Below are positions 48,701-58,123 of a DNA stretch of 64,000 bases, one piece after another; position 1 is the first letter of the stretch; each line of letters begins with the position of its first letter. The DNA comes from Sphaerisporangium perillae. GTDB taxonomy: Bacteria; Actinomycetota; Actinomycetes; Streptosporangiales; Streptosporangiaceae. A model generated the notes under the pieces. The model was not told the DNA's origin and did no database searches. It saw only the letters and a program-made list of their open reading frames with translations. The stretch covers positions 1 through 64,000 of the forward strand of contig NZ_JALLPO010000021.1 in the NCBI RefSeq assembly GCF_023276435.1, written 5' to 3'. The position numbers and the translations under genes are program-made.

Positions 48701-49498
48701 TCACAGGCCACTCTCGACTCTCGAGATCAGGTAAGAGGTCAACGGATTGTAATGACGGGGCAGCACATTGTCATCCAGGGGGACGGTCACGGCGATCTTG
48801 CCCTCCGCCTCCCCCACGAACAGCCCGGGGTCGTTGCTGTCGGCGAACCCGACCGTCTCGACCCCGGCCTCGCCGGCCGCCCCCGCCCACCCGTGGTCGG
48901 CGATCACCAGGTCCGGTCTCTCCGGTCCGAGCCGGGCGAGCGCGTACTGCATCGGGGCGGGGTCGTGGGTGTGGACGAGCGCGCCTCCGTCGGCGAGCAG
49001 CCCCACGTTGTCGAAGTACATGATGCGGCGCTTGCGGCCCAGCCCGCCGCTGGAGATCATCGTCCCCTCCGCCGGGGTGAGCAGCGTCGCGCCGTGCCTG
49101 GCGGCGAACCGTGCCAGCGCCAGGTGGATGGTCAGGATCCCGGTGGGGTGGCCGGTGGCGAACATGATCCGCGGATCGGGCCTCTTGAGCGCGGCGGCGA
49201 CCCGCTCCGCCAACGCCTCGACGGCGCCGATGGTCCGCTCGGGGTCGATCGTGTCCTGTCCCGCCCGGTGCTCGGGGTCGTCGATGACCCCTGCGGACTT
49301 GGCCATGAGCGCCAGCACGTCGCGGTAGGTCCAGTCGTTCTCGAAGCTCAGGCCGAACATGTAGTACGGGTCGCCGAGGGCGAGCGAACGGTAGTGGTCG
49401 AGGTTGTTCTCCCGGCTGGTGGCGATTTCTCCAGCGATCTTCGTATCCACCAGGTGCTTTTTCAGCTCGCTCCTCGAGGGAACGCTCGCGGTCTCCAT
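48701..49498 (-). CDS. Actinobacterial 'phosphatase' family protein (PF15698-like)
   Basis: The 265-residue protein starts METASVPSRSELKKHLVDTK. It matches a Streptomyces family annotated as phosphatase through RIMFATGHPTGILTIHLALA, PDLVIADHGWAGAAGEAGVE, GFADSNDPGLFVGEAEG and VPLDDNVLPRHYNPLTSYLI. Conserved His/Asp residues in the GHP, DHGW and DSNDP segments could bind metal. Biochemical function is not known to me. It is cytosolic and stands alone. Confidence 0.6.
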   Translation of the reverse strand: METASVPSRSELKKHLVDTKIAGEIATSRENNLDHYRSLALGDPYYMFGLSFENDWTYRDVLALMAKSAGVIDDPEHRAGQDTIDPERTIGAVEALAERVAAALKRPDPRIMFATGHPTGILTIHLALARFAARHGATLLTPAEGTMISSGGLGRKRRIMYFDNVGLLADGGALVHTHDPAPMQYALARLGPERPDLVIADHGWAGAAGEAGVETVGFADSNDPGLFVGEAEGKIAVTVPLDDNVLPRHYNPLTSYLISRVESGL

Positions 49499-49776
49499 GA
49501 TTCTCTCCGTGCGCTCAACGGCTGGCCCGGCGTTCACGGCACCACGCCGGCGGCTCCACCAGGCAGGACCACGGCGCTGGATCACCCCGTGGAACGGTGG
49601 ATCACCACACGCGTCGCCATGAGCGCTCGATCGACAGGTCCCACAGGATCGTAACCTTCCCATAAATCACGAAATTCCAGACTCCTATGGGGCGTGCTGG
49701 AGGACAAGGCCTCTCCGACCAGTCTGCGACCCCGCCCGCCGCCGTGACCAGGCGGGGAGCTTGCGGGCCGGCGTGA

Positions 49777-50940
49777 TCAGGGCAGCGGGTCGAGGCCGTG
49801 GAAGGGGAAGACCGCCTTGCGCGTCGCCATGATGGCGCGGTCGATCGCGTCCCCGGGGTCGTAACCGCCGGAGAAGTCCCGGTACTCAGGGCTGCGGCCG
49901 TCGGTCATGTGCAGCGGCGGGACCTCCCCCGTCCGCAGCGTGACGATCTCGCGCCAGCTCTCCGGCGTCAGCGTGCCCGGGTCGACCGGCGCCCCGGCGG
50001 CCTCGGCGATCAGATGGGTCCACGCGCGCGGGACCACCTGGACCAGCTCGTAGCCACCGCCGCCCGTCGCCACCCACCTGCCGCCCGCCGTCTCGTGCGC
50101 GAGCGCGTGCAGCGCCGCGTACGCCTGGCGCTGGCCGTCCAGGCTCAGCATGAGATTGGCCAGCGGGTCCAGGGCGTGGCTGTCGCAGCCCTGCTGGCTG
50201 ACCAGCACCTCGGGCTGGAACTCCCGCAGCAGCGGCGGGACCACCGCGTGGAAGGCTCGCAGCCAGCCGCTGTCCCCGCAGCCCGCGGGGAGCGCGACGT
50301 TGACGGCCGTCCCCTCCACCCCGGTCTCGCCGGGGAAGCCGGTGCCAGGGAACAGCGTGCGCGGGCTCTCGTGCAGGCTGATCGTGAGGACCCGCGGATC
50401 GTCGTAGAAGATCGCCTGGACGCCGTCGCCGTGGTGGACGTCGACGTCGACGTAGGCCACGCGCTGCGCGCCCTGCGCGAGCATCCACGCGATGCCGACC
50501 GCCGGGTCGTTGTACACGCAGAAGCCGCTGGCCACGCCGGGCATGGCGTGGTGCAGCCCGCCGGCGATGTTCAGGGCGTGCTCGGCCTCTCCCGTCCACA
50601 CCGCCCGCGCGGCGGCGAGCGAGGCTCCGGCGATCAGCGCGGAGGCCTCGTGCACGCCGGCGAAGGCGGGATTGTCCTGCGTGCCGAGGCCGCACGACAG
50701 GTCGGGAAGCCCGTTGGCCGAGACGCGCTTCACCGCCTCGATGTAGTCGCGCTTGTGCACCAGGGCCAGCTCGTCGTCGGTCGCCGGGGCACAGCCCACC
50801 AGCTCCACCTTGTCGAGCACTCCGAGCTCACGGGCCAGGGCCATCGTCAGCTCGACGCGCACAGGCGCCATGGGGTGGCCCGGACCGAAGTCGTAGGAGA
50901 TCAGCTTGTCGTCCCAGACGACCTGCACGGACCGGCTCAC
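49777..50940 (-). CDS. acuC: Acetoin utilization protein AcuC (histone-deacetylase-fold)
   Basis: The 387-residue zinc deacetylase opens VQVVWDDKLISYDFGPGHPM AP. It contains the HDAC core AGGLHHAMPGVASGFCVYND and RVAYVDVDVHHGDGVQAIFY, with the His-His pair and Asp/His zinc ligands. AcuC-type enzymes deacetylate acetyl-CoA synthetase in Bacillus; the actinobacterial target is inferred. It is single, 76 bp from the permease gene. Confidence 0.92.
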   Translation of the reverse strand: MSRSVQVVWDDKLISYDFGPGHPMAPVRVELTMALARELGVLDKVELVGCAPATDDELALVHKRDYIEAVKRVSANGLPDLSCGLGTQDNPAFAGVHEASALIAGASLAAARAVWTGEAEHALNIAGGLHHAMPGVASGFCVYNDPAVGIAWMLAQGAQRVAYVDVDVHHGDGVQAIFYDDPRVLTISLHESPRTLFPGTGFPGETGVEGTAVNVALPAGCGDSGWLRAFHAVVPPLLREFQPEVLVSQQGCDSHALDPLANLMLSLDGQRQAYAALHALAHETAGGRWVATGGGGYELVQVVPRAWTHLIAEAAGAPVDPGTLTPESWREIVTLRTGEVPPLHMTDGRSPEYRDFSGGYDPGDAIDRAIMATRKAVFPFHGLDPLP

Positions 50941-51016
50941 GCCGTCACCAGCTCACCGCGCTAGACATGAAACGACGGTACCGCACCCGTCCGGGCCCCG
51001 GCCTGTGCGGTCCCGG

Positions 51017-52201
51017 TCACTCGGCGCGCAGAGCGATCACCGGGTCCAGCCTGGCCGCCCTGCGGGCCGGCGCCACGCCGAAGAAGACCCCGACACCGGC
51101 GGAGACGCCGAAGGCCAGGGCGATCGACCACCAGGTGATCGCCGCCGGCACCGGCGAGACCGCCTGGATCAGCAAGGACCCGCCCACGCCGATCAGGATG
51201 CCGATCACACCGCCGATCGTGGTGAGCAGCACGGCCTCGATGAGGAACTGCCCTAGCACGTCGCGCTGCCGGGCGCCGAGAGCCTTGCGCAGCCCGATCT
51301 CGCGGGTTCGCTCCCGCACGCTGACCAGCATGATGTTCGAGACCCCGACGCCGCCCACGAGCAGCGAGATGCCGGCGATGGCGGCCAGCACCCCGGTGAG
51401 CATGCCGAGCACGCTCCCGATCGTCCCGAGGAGCTGGGTCTGCGTCACGGCGCTGAACCGCTCACCGGGGTAACGCTCGCTCAAACCCTGGACGACCCGC
51501 AGGCGCAGCGGCTCGATCTCGTCCGGCCCCGACGCCCCGACCGCGATGCCGTTGATCCGCGGCAGGCCGATCAGTCGCTGGGCCGTCGTGACCGGGACGT
51601 GGACCTCCTGGTCCCGCGCCACGCCGAACGTCGCGCCCACCGGCTCGTACAGCCCGATCACGCGGAAGCGCACCCCCGAGATCGTGACCTGCCGGCCGAT
51701 CGGGTCGACGTCCCCGAACAGCTTGGCCCCGACCTCCGAGCCGAGGACCGCGACCCGCCGCCGCGTGTCCACGTCGGTCCCGCTGAGATACCGGCCACGG
51801 CGCAGCGGCCGTTCGAAGATGTTCGGCAGGTTCTCGTCGGTCCCGGTGACGGTCGCGAACACCTCGGTACGGCCCACCCGTACGGACTCGCCGGAGTTGA
51901 CCGCGACGGTGACCTTGGCGGGGTCGCCGACCACGCGGCGGACGAACGCGACGTCCGTGAGGTCGAGGCGGCTCTGCGTGGGCGCGGCGCCGAGCCCCAC
52001 CTGGCCGGGGACCACGAGGATGATGTTGCTCCCCAGCCCGGCGATCTCCTTCTCGACCGCCTCCTTGGCACCGGTCCCGATCGCCACCAGGATCACCACG
52101 GCCGACACCCCGATGACGACGCCGAACATCGTCAGCGCGCTGCGCAGCCGGTTGACCCGCAGCGCCTCCAGGGCCATCCGCAGCGCCTCGGCGGTCCTCA
52201 C
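51017..52201 (-). CDS. MacB-like ABC transporter permease
   Basis: This 394-residue protein has an N-terminal helix (LTMFGVVIGVSAVVILVAIG TGA), a large extracytoplasmic MacB_PCD domain (about 50-230), and three C-terminal FtsX helices with the signature VSVRERTREIGLRKALGARQ. GTG overlaps the ATPase stop (GTGA). With its ATPase and the HlyD-like lipoprotein it forms a MacAB-type mechanotransmission exporter, adapted to a Gram-positive envelope. Confidence 0.93.
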   Translation of the reverse strand: MRTAEALRMALEALRVNRLRSALTMFGVVIGVSAVVILVAIGTGAKEAVEKEIAGLGSNIILVVPGQVGLGAAPTQSRLDLTDVAFVRRVVGDPAKVTVAVNSGESVRVGRTEVFATVTGTDENLPNIFERPLRRGRYLSGTDVDTRRRVAVLGSEVGAKLFGDVDPIGRQVTISGVRFRVIGLYEPVGATFGVARDQEVHVPVTTAQRLIGLPRINGIAVGASGPDEIEPLRLRVVQGLSERYPGERFSAVTQTQLLGTIGSVLGMLTGVLAAIAGISLLVGGVGVSNIMLVSVRERTREIGLRKALGARQRDVLGQFLIEAVLLTTIGGVIGILIGVGGSLLIQAVSPVPAAITWWSIALAFGVSAGVGVFFGVAPARRAARLDPVIALRAE

Positions 52202-53067
52202 GGCCCGCTCCGCTCGTCGAGCTCGACCAGGCCGTCCCGGACGTGGATCCGCCGCCGGGCCAGGTCGGCGACCTCCCGCTCGTGGGTGACCAGGACCACC
52301 GCCACCCCGCGCACCGCGTTGAGCTCGGCCAGGATGCCCATCACCTCCTGGCCGTTGCGGGAGTCGAGGTTGCCGGTCGGCTCGTCCGCCAGCACCACCT
52401 TGGGGTCGCCCACCAGCGCCCGCGCGATCGCCACCCGCTGCTGCTCGCCGCCGGACATCTGGGACGGCCGGTGGTCCAGCCGGTGGGCCAGCCCCACGGC
52501 CGAAAGCGCCCGCCTGGCACGCTCCCTGCGCTCGGACCTGCCGACGCCCCGGTACACCAGCGGCAGCGCCACGTTCTCCAGGGCCGACGTGCGGCCGAGC
52601 AGGTGGAACGACTGGAACACGAACCCGACCGCCTGGTTGCGCAGCTCGGCGAGCCCGGCGTCGTCGAGGGTGGCCACGTCGGTCCCGTTGACCCGCAGCG
52701 TGCCGGAGGTCGGCCGGTCCAGGCAGCCCAGAAGGTGCATGAGCGTCGACTTCCCCGACCCGGACGGCCCGAGGATCGCCACGAACTCGCCCTGGTCGAT
52801 GCGCAGGCTCACGCCGCGCAACGCGTCCACCGACACGCCCTCCAGCCGGTACGAGCGGGTGAGATCGACGGCCTCGAACGCCGCAACGCGCGCGCCCGCG
52901 GTCTCACCCACCGACCCGGAAGCCTCTGTCTCGCTCGCCTGCGCCCCGTCCGCGGTCCGATGTGCCTCCGGTCCGCCCGCCGTCCCGGGAGTCTCGGTCC
53001 CGCCCGCCGTCCGATGTGCCTCCGGTCCGCCCGCCGTGTCGCGGGCTTCCGGCCCGTCCGTGGTCAT
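52198..53067 (-). CDS. MacB-like ABC transporter ATP-binding protein
   Basis: The 289-residue protein has Walker A LGPSGSGKSTLMHLL, signature MSGGEQQRVAIARALVG, Walker B VVLADEPTGNLDS and the H-loop VLVTHE. The first ~55 residues are an unusual tail of 9-residue repeats (PEARDTAGG, PEAHRTAGG, TETPGTAGG, PEAHRTADG), matched by a 29-bp direct repeat in DNA. The ATG at 53067 overlaps the adaptor stop (ATGA). An internal start after the tail is possible. Confidence 0.92.
   Translation of the reverse strand: MTTDGPEARDTAGGPEAHRTAGGTETPGTAGGPEAHRTADGAQASETEASGSVGETAGARVAAFEAVDLTRSYRLEGVSVDALRGVSLRIDQGEFVAILGPSGSGKSTLMHLLGCLDRPTSGTLRVNGTDVATLDDAGLAELRNQAVGFVFQSFHLLGRTSALENVALPLVYRGVGRSERRERARRALSAVGLAHRLDHRPSQMSGGEQQRVAIARALVGDPKVVLADEPTGNLDSRNGQEVMGILAELNAVRGVAVVLVTHEREVADLARRRIHVRDGLVELDERSGP
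52955..53037 (-). repeat. Tandem 27-bp repeat coding a 9-residue motif
   Basis: The 29-bp unit GTCCGATGTGCCTCCGGTCC + GCCCGCCGT occurs at 52955-52983 and 53009-53037, 54 bp apart. A degenerate unit lies between. Translated on the minus strand this gives the PEAHRTAGG-type repeats at the N-terminus of the ABC ATPase. Confidence 0.75.
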
Positions 53068-54491
53068 CACGTGAGCTTCTGGCCCGGCCGTACGGTGTCG
53101 GCGCCCTTGACGACGACCCGCTCGCCGGGTGACAGGCCACGGGCCACCTCCACCGCGGCGTCGCCCTGGGCGCCCAGCTTGACCACTCTGCGCTCCGCCG
53201 TGCCGTCGCCGCGGACCACCCACACCACGGTCTCCCTGCCGCTGGTCACGATGCTCGCCGCCGGCACCGCCACCGCGTCCGGCGACTCCCGCACGGTCAG
53301 CCGGACGACCGCGCTCATGCCGGGTTTCGGGACGGGCGCCTCGCCTCCGTCGTCGTACGCGCCCTCGCCCAGCGTCAGCCGTACGGGATAGCTGACCCCG
53401 CCGGTGGTGCCCTCCTTGGGGGTCACGCCGACACCGGCGACCTTGGCCCGGTAGGTAGCCCCCGTGACCGCGTCCAGCTCGACCTCGGCCCTGATACCGC
53501 GGGCGACCAGCAGCACGTCGGTCTCGTCCACGTCGGCGGACAGCGTCAGCTCCGACACGTCGGTCACGGTCACGATGGCGTCGCCGGCCGCGACCGGCAC
53601 GCCGGTGGCGACCGTGCCTCCGGAGGTGCCGGTCGCCGCACCGCCACCGGAGGACCCCGCGGCCGCCCCGGCCTGCCCGCCGAGGCCGGCGGGCAGCTGG
53701 CCGAGCAGGGACCCCAGATCCGGGGCTCCGCCACCGGACGGGCCGCCCAGCGTGACGACCCCGTCGAAGGGAGCCTTGATCACCAGGCCCTTGACGGTCG
53801 TACTCGCGACCTTCACCGCGGCCTTCGCCTGGGTCTTCGAGGCGGCCTGCAGGGAGGACATGGACGCCGCCAGCCCGCCGAGGCCCGCCCCGATCTGTCC
53901 GCTGACCTGGGAGAGCGTCTGGTTGACCGACCGGGTCAGGTTCTGGGTGATCTGGTCCAGCGCCGCACGCTGGGCGCGGTGCTGGGTCTCGGCGGCGTCG
54001 ATCGCGGCGAGGAGCTGCGCTCTCACCCGCGCGTCCTTGATCTTCCTGGCGGCGGCGCGCGCCTTGGCGAAGCCGCGGGCCACCTTCCGGTCCAGGGACG
54101 AGGTGAGGTTCAGCCCGGCGAGCCGGATGCTGGGCGCGGGGACCCCGCCGCCGAGCCGGACGGGCTTCGCGGCCTGCCGCTCGGCCTTGCGTGCCTGCTC
54201 GAGCTGGTCCTGCGCCTGCGGGGAGCTGATCCGGGCGAGGATCTCTCCCTTGTCCACCGTCTCGCCGTCGTGGACGTACAACTTGGCGACCGTGCCGGCC
54301 GCCGGGGAACGGAGCGTGGCCGTGGCCCGCGCGCCGACCGTGGCGGGGGCTTCGACCACCTCGCTGACCGGGGCGCGTCTGACCTCGCCGATCTGCACCT
54401 TGGGCGTCTCGTCGGAGGAGCAGGCCGAGACGAGCACGGTGAGACCGATGAGAAGCGGGGGGATACCGCGACGAATCGTCACCCGGCCCAT
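53067..54491 (-). CDS. HlyD/MacA-like efflux adaptor lipoprotein
   Basis: The 474-residue protein carries a lipoprotein signal ending VLVSAC at Cys24. A barrel-sandwich (lipoyl-like) half APATVGARATATLRSPAAGT V, a long Ala/Lys/Gln-rich coiled coil (about 90-220), the second half VIKAPFDGVVTLGGPSGGGA, a Gly/Ala/Ser-rich insert, and a C-terminal beta-barrel region follow. It should link the ABC permease to the cell wall side. The ATG at 54491 lacks a clean Shine-Dalgarno; the GTG three codons later is an alternative. Confidence 0.85.
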   Translation of the reverse strand: MGRVTIRRGIPPLLIGLTVLVSACSSDETPKVQIGEVRRAPVSEVVEAPATVGARATATLRSPAAGTVAKLYVHDGETVDKGEILARISSPQAQDQLEQARKAERQAAKPVRLGGGVPAPSIRLAGLNLTSSLDRKVARGFAKARAAARKIKDARVRAQLLAAIDAAETQHRAQRAALDQITQNLTRSVNQTLSQVSGQIGAGLGGLAASMSSLQAASKTQAKAAVKVASTTVKGLVIKAPFDGVVTLGGPSGGGAPDLGSLLGQLPAGLGGQAGAAAGSSGGGAATGTSGGTVATGVPVAAGDAIVTVTDVSELTLSADVDETDVLLVARGIRAEVELDAVTGATYRAKVAGVGVTPKEGTTGGVSYPVRLTLGEGAYDDGGEAPVPKPGMSAVVRLTVRESPDAVAVPAASIVTSGRETVVWVVRGDGTAERRVVKLGAQGDAAVEVARGLSPGERVVVKGADTVRPGQKLT

Positions 54492-54535
54492 CGTAGGAGG
54501 ATCACCTTCATCCCCGCTGGACTCCCGCCCCTGGA

Positions 54536-55804
54536 TCAGGAAATAACCGGATCCGTGGCAGAGGTGGCAGGGGTGGCGGAGGCCCGGCCGAGGCGGCGGA
54601 TCGCGGGCACCGACAGCAGGACGGCGCAACCGGCGACCGCCACCACCGACGAGACCGCGAGCACCTCACGCGCGCCGAGCAACGAGGCGACGGGCCCGCC
54701 CAGGGCCTGCCCGATCGGCATGGCCATGATCGAACCGGCGACCTCGTAGGCGTGCACGCGGTTCAGCACCTCCGGCGCCACCTGGGTCTGCACGCTGGTC
54801 ATCCACATGACGCCCCAGAACGCCGACCCCATGCCGGCCAGGAGATGGCACGCCGCCATCACCGGCAGCGGGAGACCGAGCGTGATCGACAGCGGTTGCA
54901 GCGCGAACAGGAACATCGCCGTGGCGCCGGCGGCCAGCGGCCGGGACGGCTCGATCCTCATGGCGATGACGCCGCCGAGGATGGTCCCCGCCCCGTAGGC
55001 CGAGGTGACGAACCCGTACCCCGTGGCGTGGTAGGCGTCGTTGATCAGGGTGGCGCCCAGTGGTAGCACGGGTCCGAAGACCACGATCCCCATCGCCGCC
55101 CAGATCACGATCACGCCCCACATCCAGGTGCGCGAGCTGAACTCCTGCCACCCCTCCTTGAGGTTGGCCCATATGGACCCTTCGCCGGCCGCGCGGGGGA
55201 TGTCCTTCAGCCGCAGGAGCGCGAGGCACAGCGCGCTCACGCCGAAGCCCGCGGCGTCGATCAGGAACACCACGCCGACGTCGGCGAACGCCACCAGCAT
55301 CCCCGCGATCGAGGGCCCGACCAGGAGCATGAGCGACTCGGAGGTGCGCTGGGTGGCGACGGCCCGCTGCACGTCCCTGGCGATGCGAGGGATGAGGCTG
55401 GCCAGCCCGGGCTGGAACATCGCCGCGGCGGTGCCGTTGACGGCCGAGATGGCCATGAGCTGCCACAGGGCGGGCGTGCCCGCGAGGAACAGCACCGCCG
55501 TGACCGACTGCGACACCAGGCGCACCAGGTCGGCGCCGACCATCATGCGGCGCGGCGTGAACCGGTCGGCGAAGACACCGCCGAACAGCACCAGGGCGGC
55601 CATCGGCACCGTCGAGGACGCGAGGGTGAAGCCGACGCCGCTGGCCCCGTACCCGGCCTGCAGGACGCCCAGCGACATCGCGACCGGCACCATGGCCGTG
55701 CCCAGCATCGACACCGAGCGGGCCGTGAAGAACAGCCGGAAGTCCCGTGTCCAGACCCCGGGCTCCGCCGACTGCTCTGTCGTCTCCGCAGCCGCCGTCA
55801 CCAT
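54536..55804 (-). CDS. MFS transporter (drug efflux type)
   Basis: This 422-residue, ~12-helix permease belongs to the MFS_3/EntS-like group. The loop 2-3 signature appears as GGVFADRFTPRRMMVGADLV. It begins MVTAAAETTEQSAEP at the ATG at 55802-55804. Substrate is unknown. It is the upstream member of a four-gene set with the MacAB-like exporter, 44 bp before the adaptor gene, so a shared resistance or secretion role is possible. Confidence 0.87.
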   Translation of the reverse strand: MVTAAAETTEQSAEPGVWTRDFRLFFTARSVSMLGTAMVPVAMSLGVLQAGYGASGVGFTLASSTVPMAALVLFGGVFADRFTPRRMMVGADLVRLVSQSVTAVLFLAGTPALWQLMAISAVNGTAAAMFQPGLASLIPRIARDVQRAVATQRTSESLMLLVGPSIAGMLVAFADVGVVFLIDAAGFGVSALCLALLRLKDIPRAAGEGSIWANLKEGWQEFSSRTWMWGVIVIWAAMGIVVFGPVLPLGATLINDAYHATGYGFVTSAYGAGTILGGVIAMRIEPSRPLAAGATAMFLFALQPLSITLGLPLPVMAACHLLAGMGSAFWGVMWMTSVQTQVAPEVLNRVHAYEVAGSIMAMPIGQALGGPVASLLGAREVLAVSSVVAVAGCAVLLSVPAIRRLGRASATPATSATDPVIS

Positions 55805-55942
55805 GCCCCCATGCCCGCCGCCCCCTCCACCGGCCACGACTGACTCTAATAGAAAACCTTCCTTACCTTTACTCCCACCCCGCCCCACCCGCGGATCCGA
55901 GATGACGGCCACCCGCGGTCGTATTGGTGGAATGTCCGAACT

Positions 55943-56212
55943 ATGGTGTTCGCCGTACGAGATGACTACTCGCGTCGGAGGCAGATCTCCTTGTCGGCAG
56001 GACCCGCGGATCCGCGATGGGCGCAGCTCAAGAAGCAGTTCGAGTCGATGGACGGCGACGGTGACGGTTACATCACCGACGCCGAGTTCAGCGAGCACTT
56101 CCCCGGCCTCCCCGCCGAGGCGCTCGCGGCGCTGGACCGGGAGGCCGACGCCGACGGCGACGGCCGGCTCTCCTTCGAGGAGTTCATCCGCCTAACCGCC
56201 ACGGACGACTGA
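55943..56212 (+). CDS. EF-hand calcium-binding protein
   Basis: This 89-residue protein has two canonical EF-hand loops, DGDGDGYITDAEF (about residues 37-49) and DADGDGRLSFEEF (about 70-82). Both have acidic residues at positions 1, 3, 5 and 12, so both should bind calcium. No signal peptide is seen. It resembles the small calmodulin-like proteins of actinomycetes, whose roles are mostly unknown. It is divergent from the MFS gene. Confidence 0.85.
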   Translation: MVFAVRDDYSRRRQISLSAGPADPRWAQLKKQFESMDGDGDGYITDAEFSEHFPGLPAEALAALDREADADGDGRLSFEEFIRLTATDD

Positions 56213-56276
56213 CCCTGCGCCGCTCCCCTGACCGCCACGGACGACCGGCCTGGTGCCCGTCGCGGCCCGTGAGGGG

Positions 56277-57071
56277 TCAGCCGGAGGCGAGCTGGCTGCT
56301 CCGGTCGCGGGCGGCCTCGATGGCGGCGAGGAAGGCGGCCCGGACGCTGTGACGCTCCAGCTCGGCGATCGCGGAGATCGTCGTGCCACCGGGTGAGGTG
56401 ACGGCCTCGCGAAGGATGACGGGGTGCTCGCCGGAGTCTCGCAGCATGATCGCCGCTCCGACGATCGACTGGGTGACCATGTCCAGCGCCGCCGCGCGGG
56501 GCATGCCCAGCAGGATGCCCGCGTCGACCATCGCCTCGACCAGGTAGAAGAAGTAGGCCGGGCCGCTGCCGGAGAGCGCGGTCGCGGCGTCCTGCTGGGA
56601 CTCGGGGATGCGCAGCACCTTGCCGACCGGCGACAGCAGGTCTTCGGTGTGCCTGAGATGCACCTCGGAGGCGTGGGCGCCGGCCGAGATGACGCTCATC
56701 GCCTCGTCGACCACCACCGGGGTGTTGGACATGACCCGCACGACCGGCACCTCGTCACCCAGCCTGGCCTCGACGAAGGACGTCGTGATGCCGGCCGCCA
56801 CCGAGATCACCAGCTTGCCCGCTGGGACGTGGGGGGCGATCTCGGTGAGGAGGGCCGCCATGTCCTGCGGTTTGACCGCCAGGATCAGGGTCTCCGCGGT
56901 CTTGGCCGCCTCGCTGTTGCTCACGACCCGCACGCCGTGGCGTTCGCGCAGCGCCCGTGCCCGCTCCTCGCGCCGCGCGGTCACCACGATCTCGTCCGGC
57001 TTGATGCCGGCACGCAGCAGCCCGGACAGCAGGGCCTCGCCCATCTTGCCGGTTCCGAGAATCGCGAACAT
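56277..57071 (-). CDS. proC: Pyrroline-5-carboxylate reductase
   Basis: This 264-residue enzyme catalyses the last step of proline synthesis. MFAILGTGKMGEALLSGLLR forms the NADPH-binding Rossmann start, VRVMSNTPVVVDEAM is present, and the C-terminal signature LRDSGEHPVILREAVTSPGG TTISAI is intact. The ATG at 57069-57071 was chosen. It is 134 bp downstream of the proline dehydrogenase gene on the same strand. Confidence 0.95.
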   Translation of the reverse strand: MFAILGTGKMGEALLSGLLRAGIKPDEIVVTARREERARALRERHGVRVVSNSEAAKTAETLILAVKPQDMAALLTEIAPHVPAGKLVISVAAGITTSFVEARLGDEVPVVRVMSNTPVVVDEAMSVISAGAHASEVHLRHTEDLLSPVGKVLRIPESQQDAATALSGSGPAYFFYLVEAMVDAGILLGMPRAAALDMVTQSIVGAAIMLRDSGEHPVILREAVTSPGGTTISAIAELERHSVRAAFLAAIEAARDRSSQLASG

Positions 57072-57205
57072 CAGAAGGCACCTCGCGTAGGAGTCGGGGA
57101 ACCATCGCAGCCTACCGACTCCCCGCTGGTCCAAGCCGTCCCCCTTCTCGCCAAGGATCTTGAGTGATCACCACAGGTCGAGTCGGGTCGTGTGCCGAAA
57201 CGGGG

Positions 57206-58123
57206 CTAGCGGCTTAGGAGGGAGCGGGTGAGGAGGGCGAGGGCCGATGGGCGGGCGGCCAGGTCGCGGGTCAGGTGGGCGTACCAGTCGGGTCCGTAGG
57301 GGACGCGTACCCGGACCCGGGCGCCGAGGCCCGCGAGGCGGACCTGCTCGGAGGGCCGCACGCCGTAGGACATCTCGTACTCGAACCCGCCGCGCTCGCG
57401 CTCGTCGAGCACGGCGAGCGCCGAGGCGACCTCGACCAGCCGCCGGTCGTGGGTGGCGACCACGGGGTACCCCTGGCCGGCCATGAGCGCCTTGAGGCAG
57501 CGGACGAACGAGCGGTCGACGGCGCCGGAGTCGCGGTAGGCAGCCGGGTCGGGGGCCATGCCCGCGTGGCCGCGTCGTAGCCGTACGCGGCCCGAGGCCA
57601 GGGCGCGGCAGTGGTCCTCGGCGCGGCGCAGGCAGGACAGCACGGTGACGCCGGTGGCGGGGTGCTGTTCCAGCAGGGCCGCGTGCACGCGGAGGGCGGC
57701 CTCGGCGGTCGCCGCGTCCTCCGCCTCGACGGTCACCGTGGCGCCCACGTCCCCGGCGGCCTGGCAGATCCGCGCGGCGTTCTCCTGCGCGAGCTTCTCG
57801 CCGAGGCGGAGCCCGAGGGAGGTGAGCCGCAGCGAGAAGTCCGTGCCTTTGGCGATGCCGCGCCGGGCGAGGCCGTCGAGCAGCGTGAGGGACTCCTTCA
57901 CCGTACGGGCGGCCTGATCGGCGTTCCGCGGCTCCTCGCCCAGATGGTCGAGCGTCACCAGCAGGCCGTCGGCGACCAGACCGCTCGCCACCGAGGCGGC
58001 GTCCTCCGGGCTCTCTCCCGCGACATAGCGGCTCGTCAACGCGCGGGTCACCCCGGCGTTCCTGATGACGCTCTCCAAGCGGTCACTGCTCGAAGCAGCG
58101 AGCAGAACCTGACGCAACACCAT
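57206..58123 (-). CDS. Proline dehydrogenase (monofunctional)
   Basis: This 305-residue FAD enzyme oxidises proline to pyrroline-5-carboxylate. Segments include VTLDHLGEEPRNADQA, FSLRLTSLGLRLGEKLAQEN, VTVEAEDAATAEAALRVHAA, VATHDRRLVEVAS and GGFEYEMSYGVRPSEQVRLA. The fold is the PRODH TIM barrel, and the length is that of Gram-positive monofunctional forms. GGAAGGG lies 6 bases before the ATG at 58123; a TTG two codons earlier lacks that spacing. No P5C dehydrogenase gene is nearby. Confidence 0.92.
   Translation of the reverse strand: MVLRQVLLAASSSDRLESVIRNAGVTRALTSRYVAGESPEDAASVASGLVADGLLVTLDHLGEEPRNADQAARTVKESLTLLDGLARRGIAKGTDFSLRLTSLGLRLGEKLAQENAARICQAAGDVGATVTVEAEDAATAEAALRVHAALLEQHPATGVTVLSCLRRAEDHCRALASGRVRLRRGHAGMAPDPAAYRDSGAVDRSFVRCLKALMAGQGYPVVATHDRRLVEVASALAVLDERERGGFEYEMSYGVRPSEQVRLAGLGARVRVRVPYGPDWYAHLTRDLAARPSALALLTRSLLSR

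Noticed and set aside
49730-49757. CCCCGCC/GGCGGGG hairpin between acuC and the phosphatase gene.
   Set aside because: The stem is 7 bp with a 14-base loop and no T-run, so it is weak evidence for a terminator.
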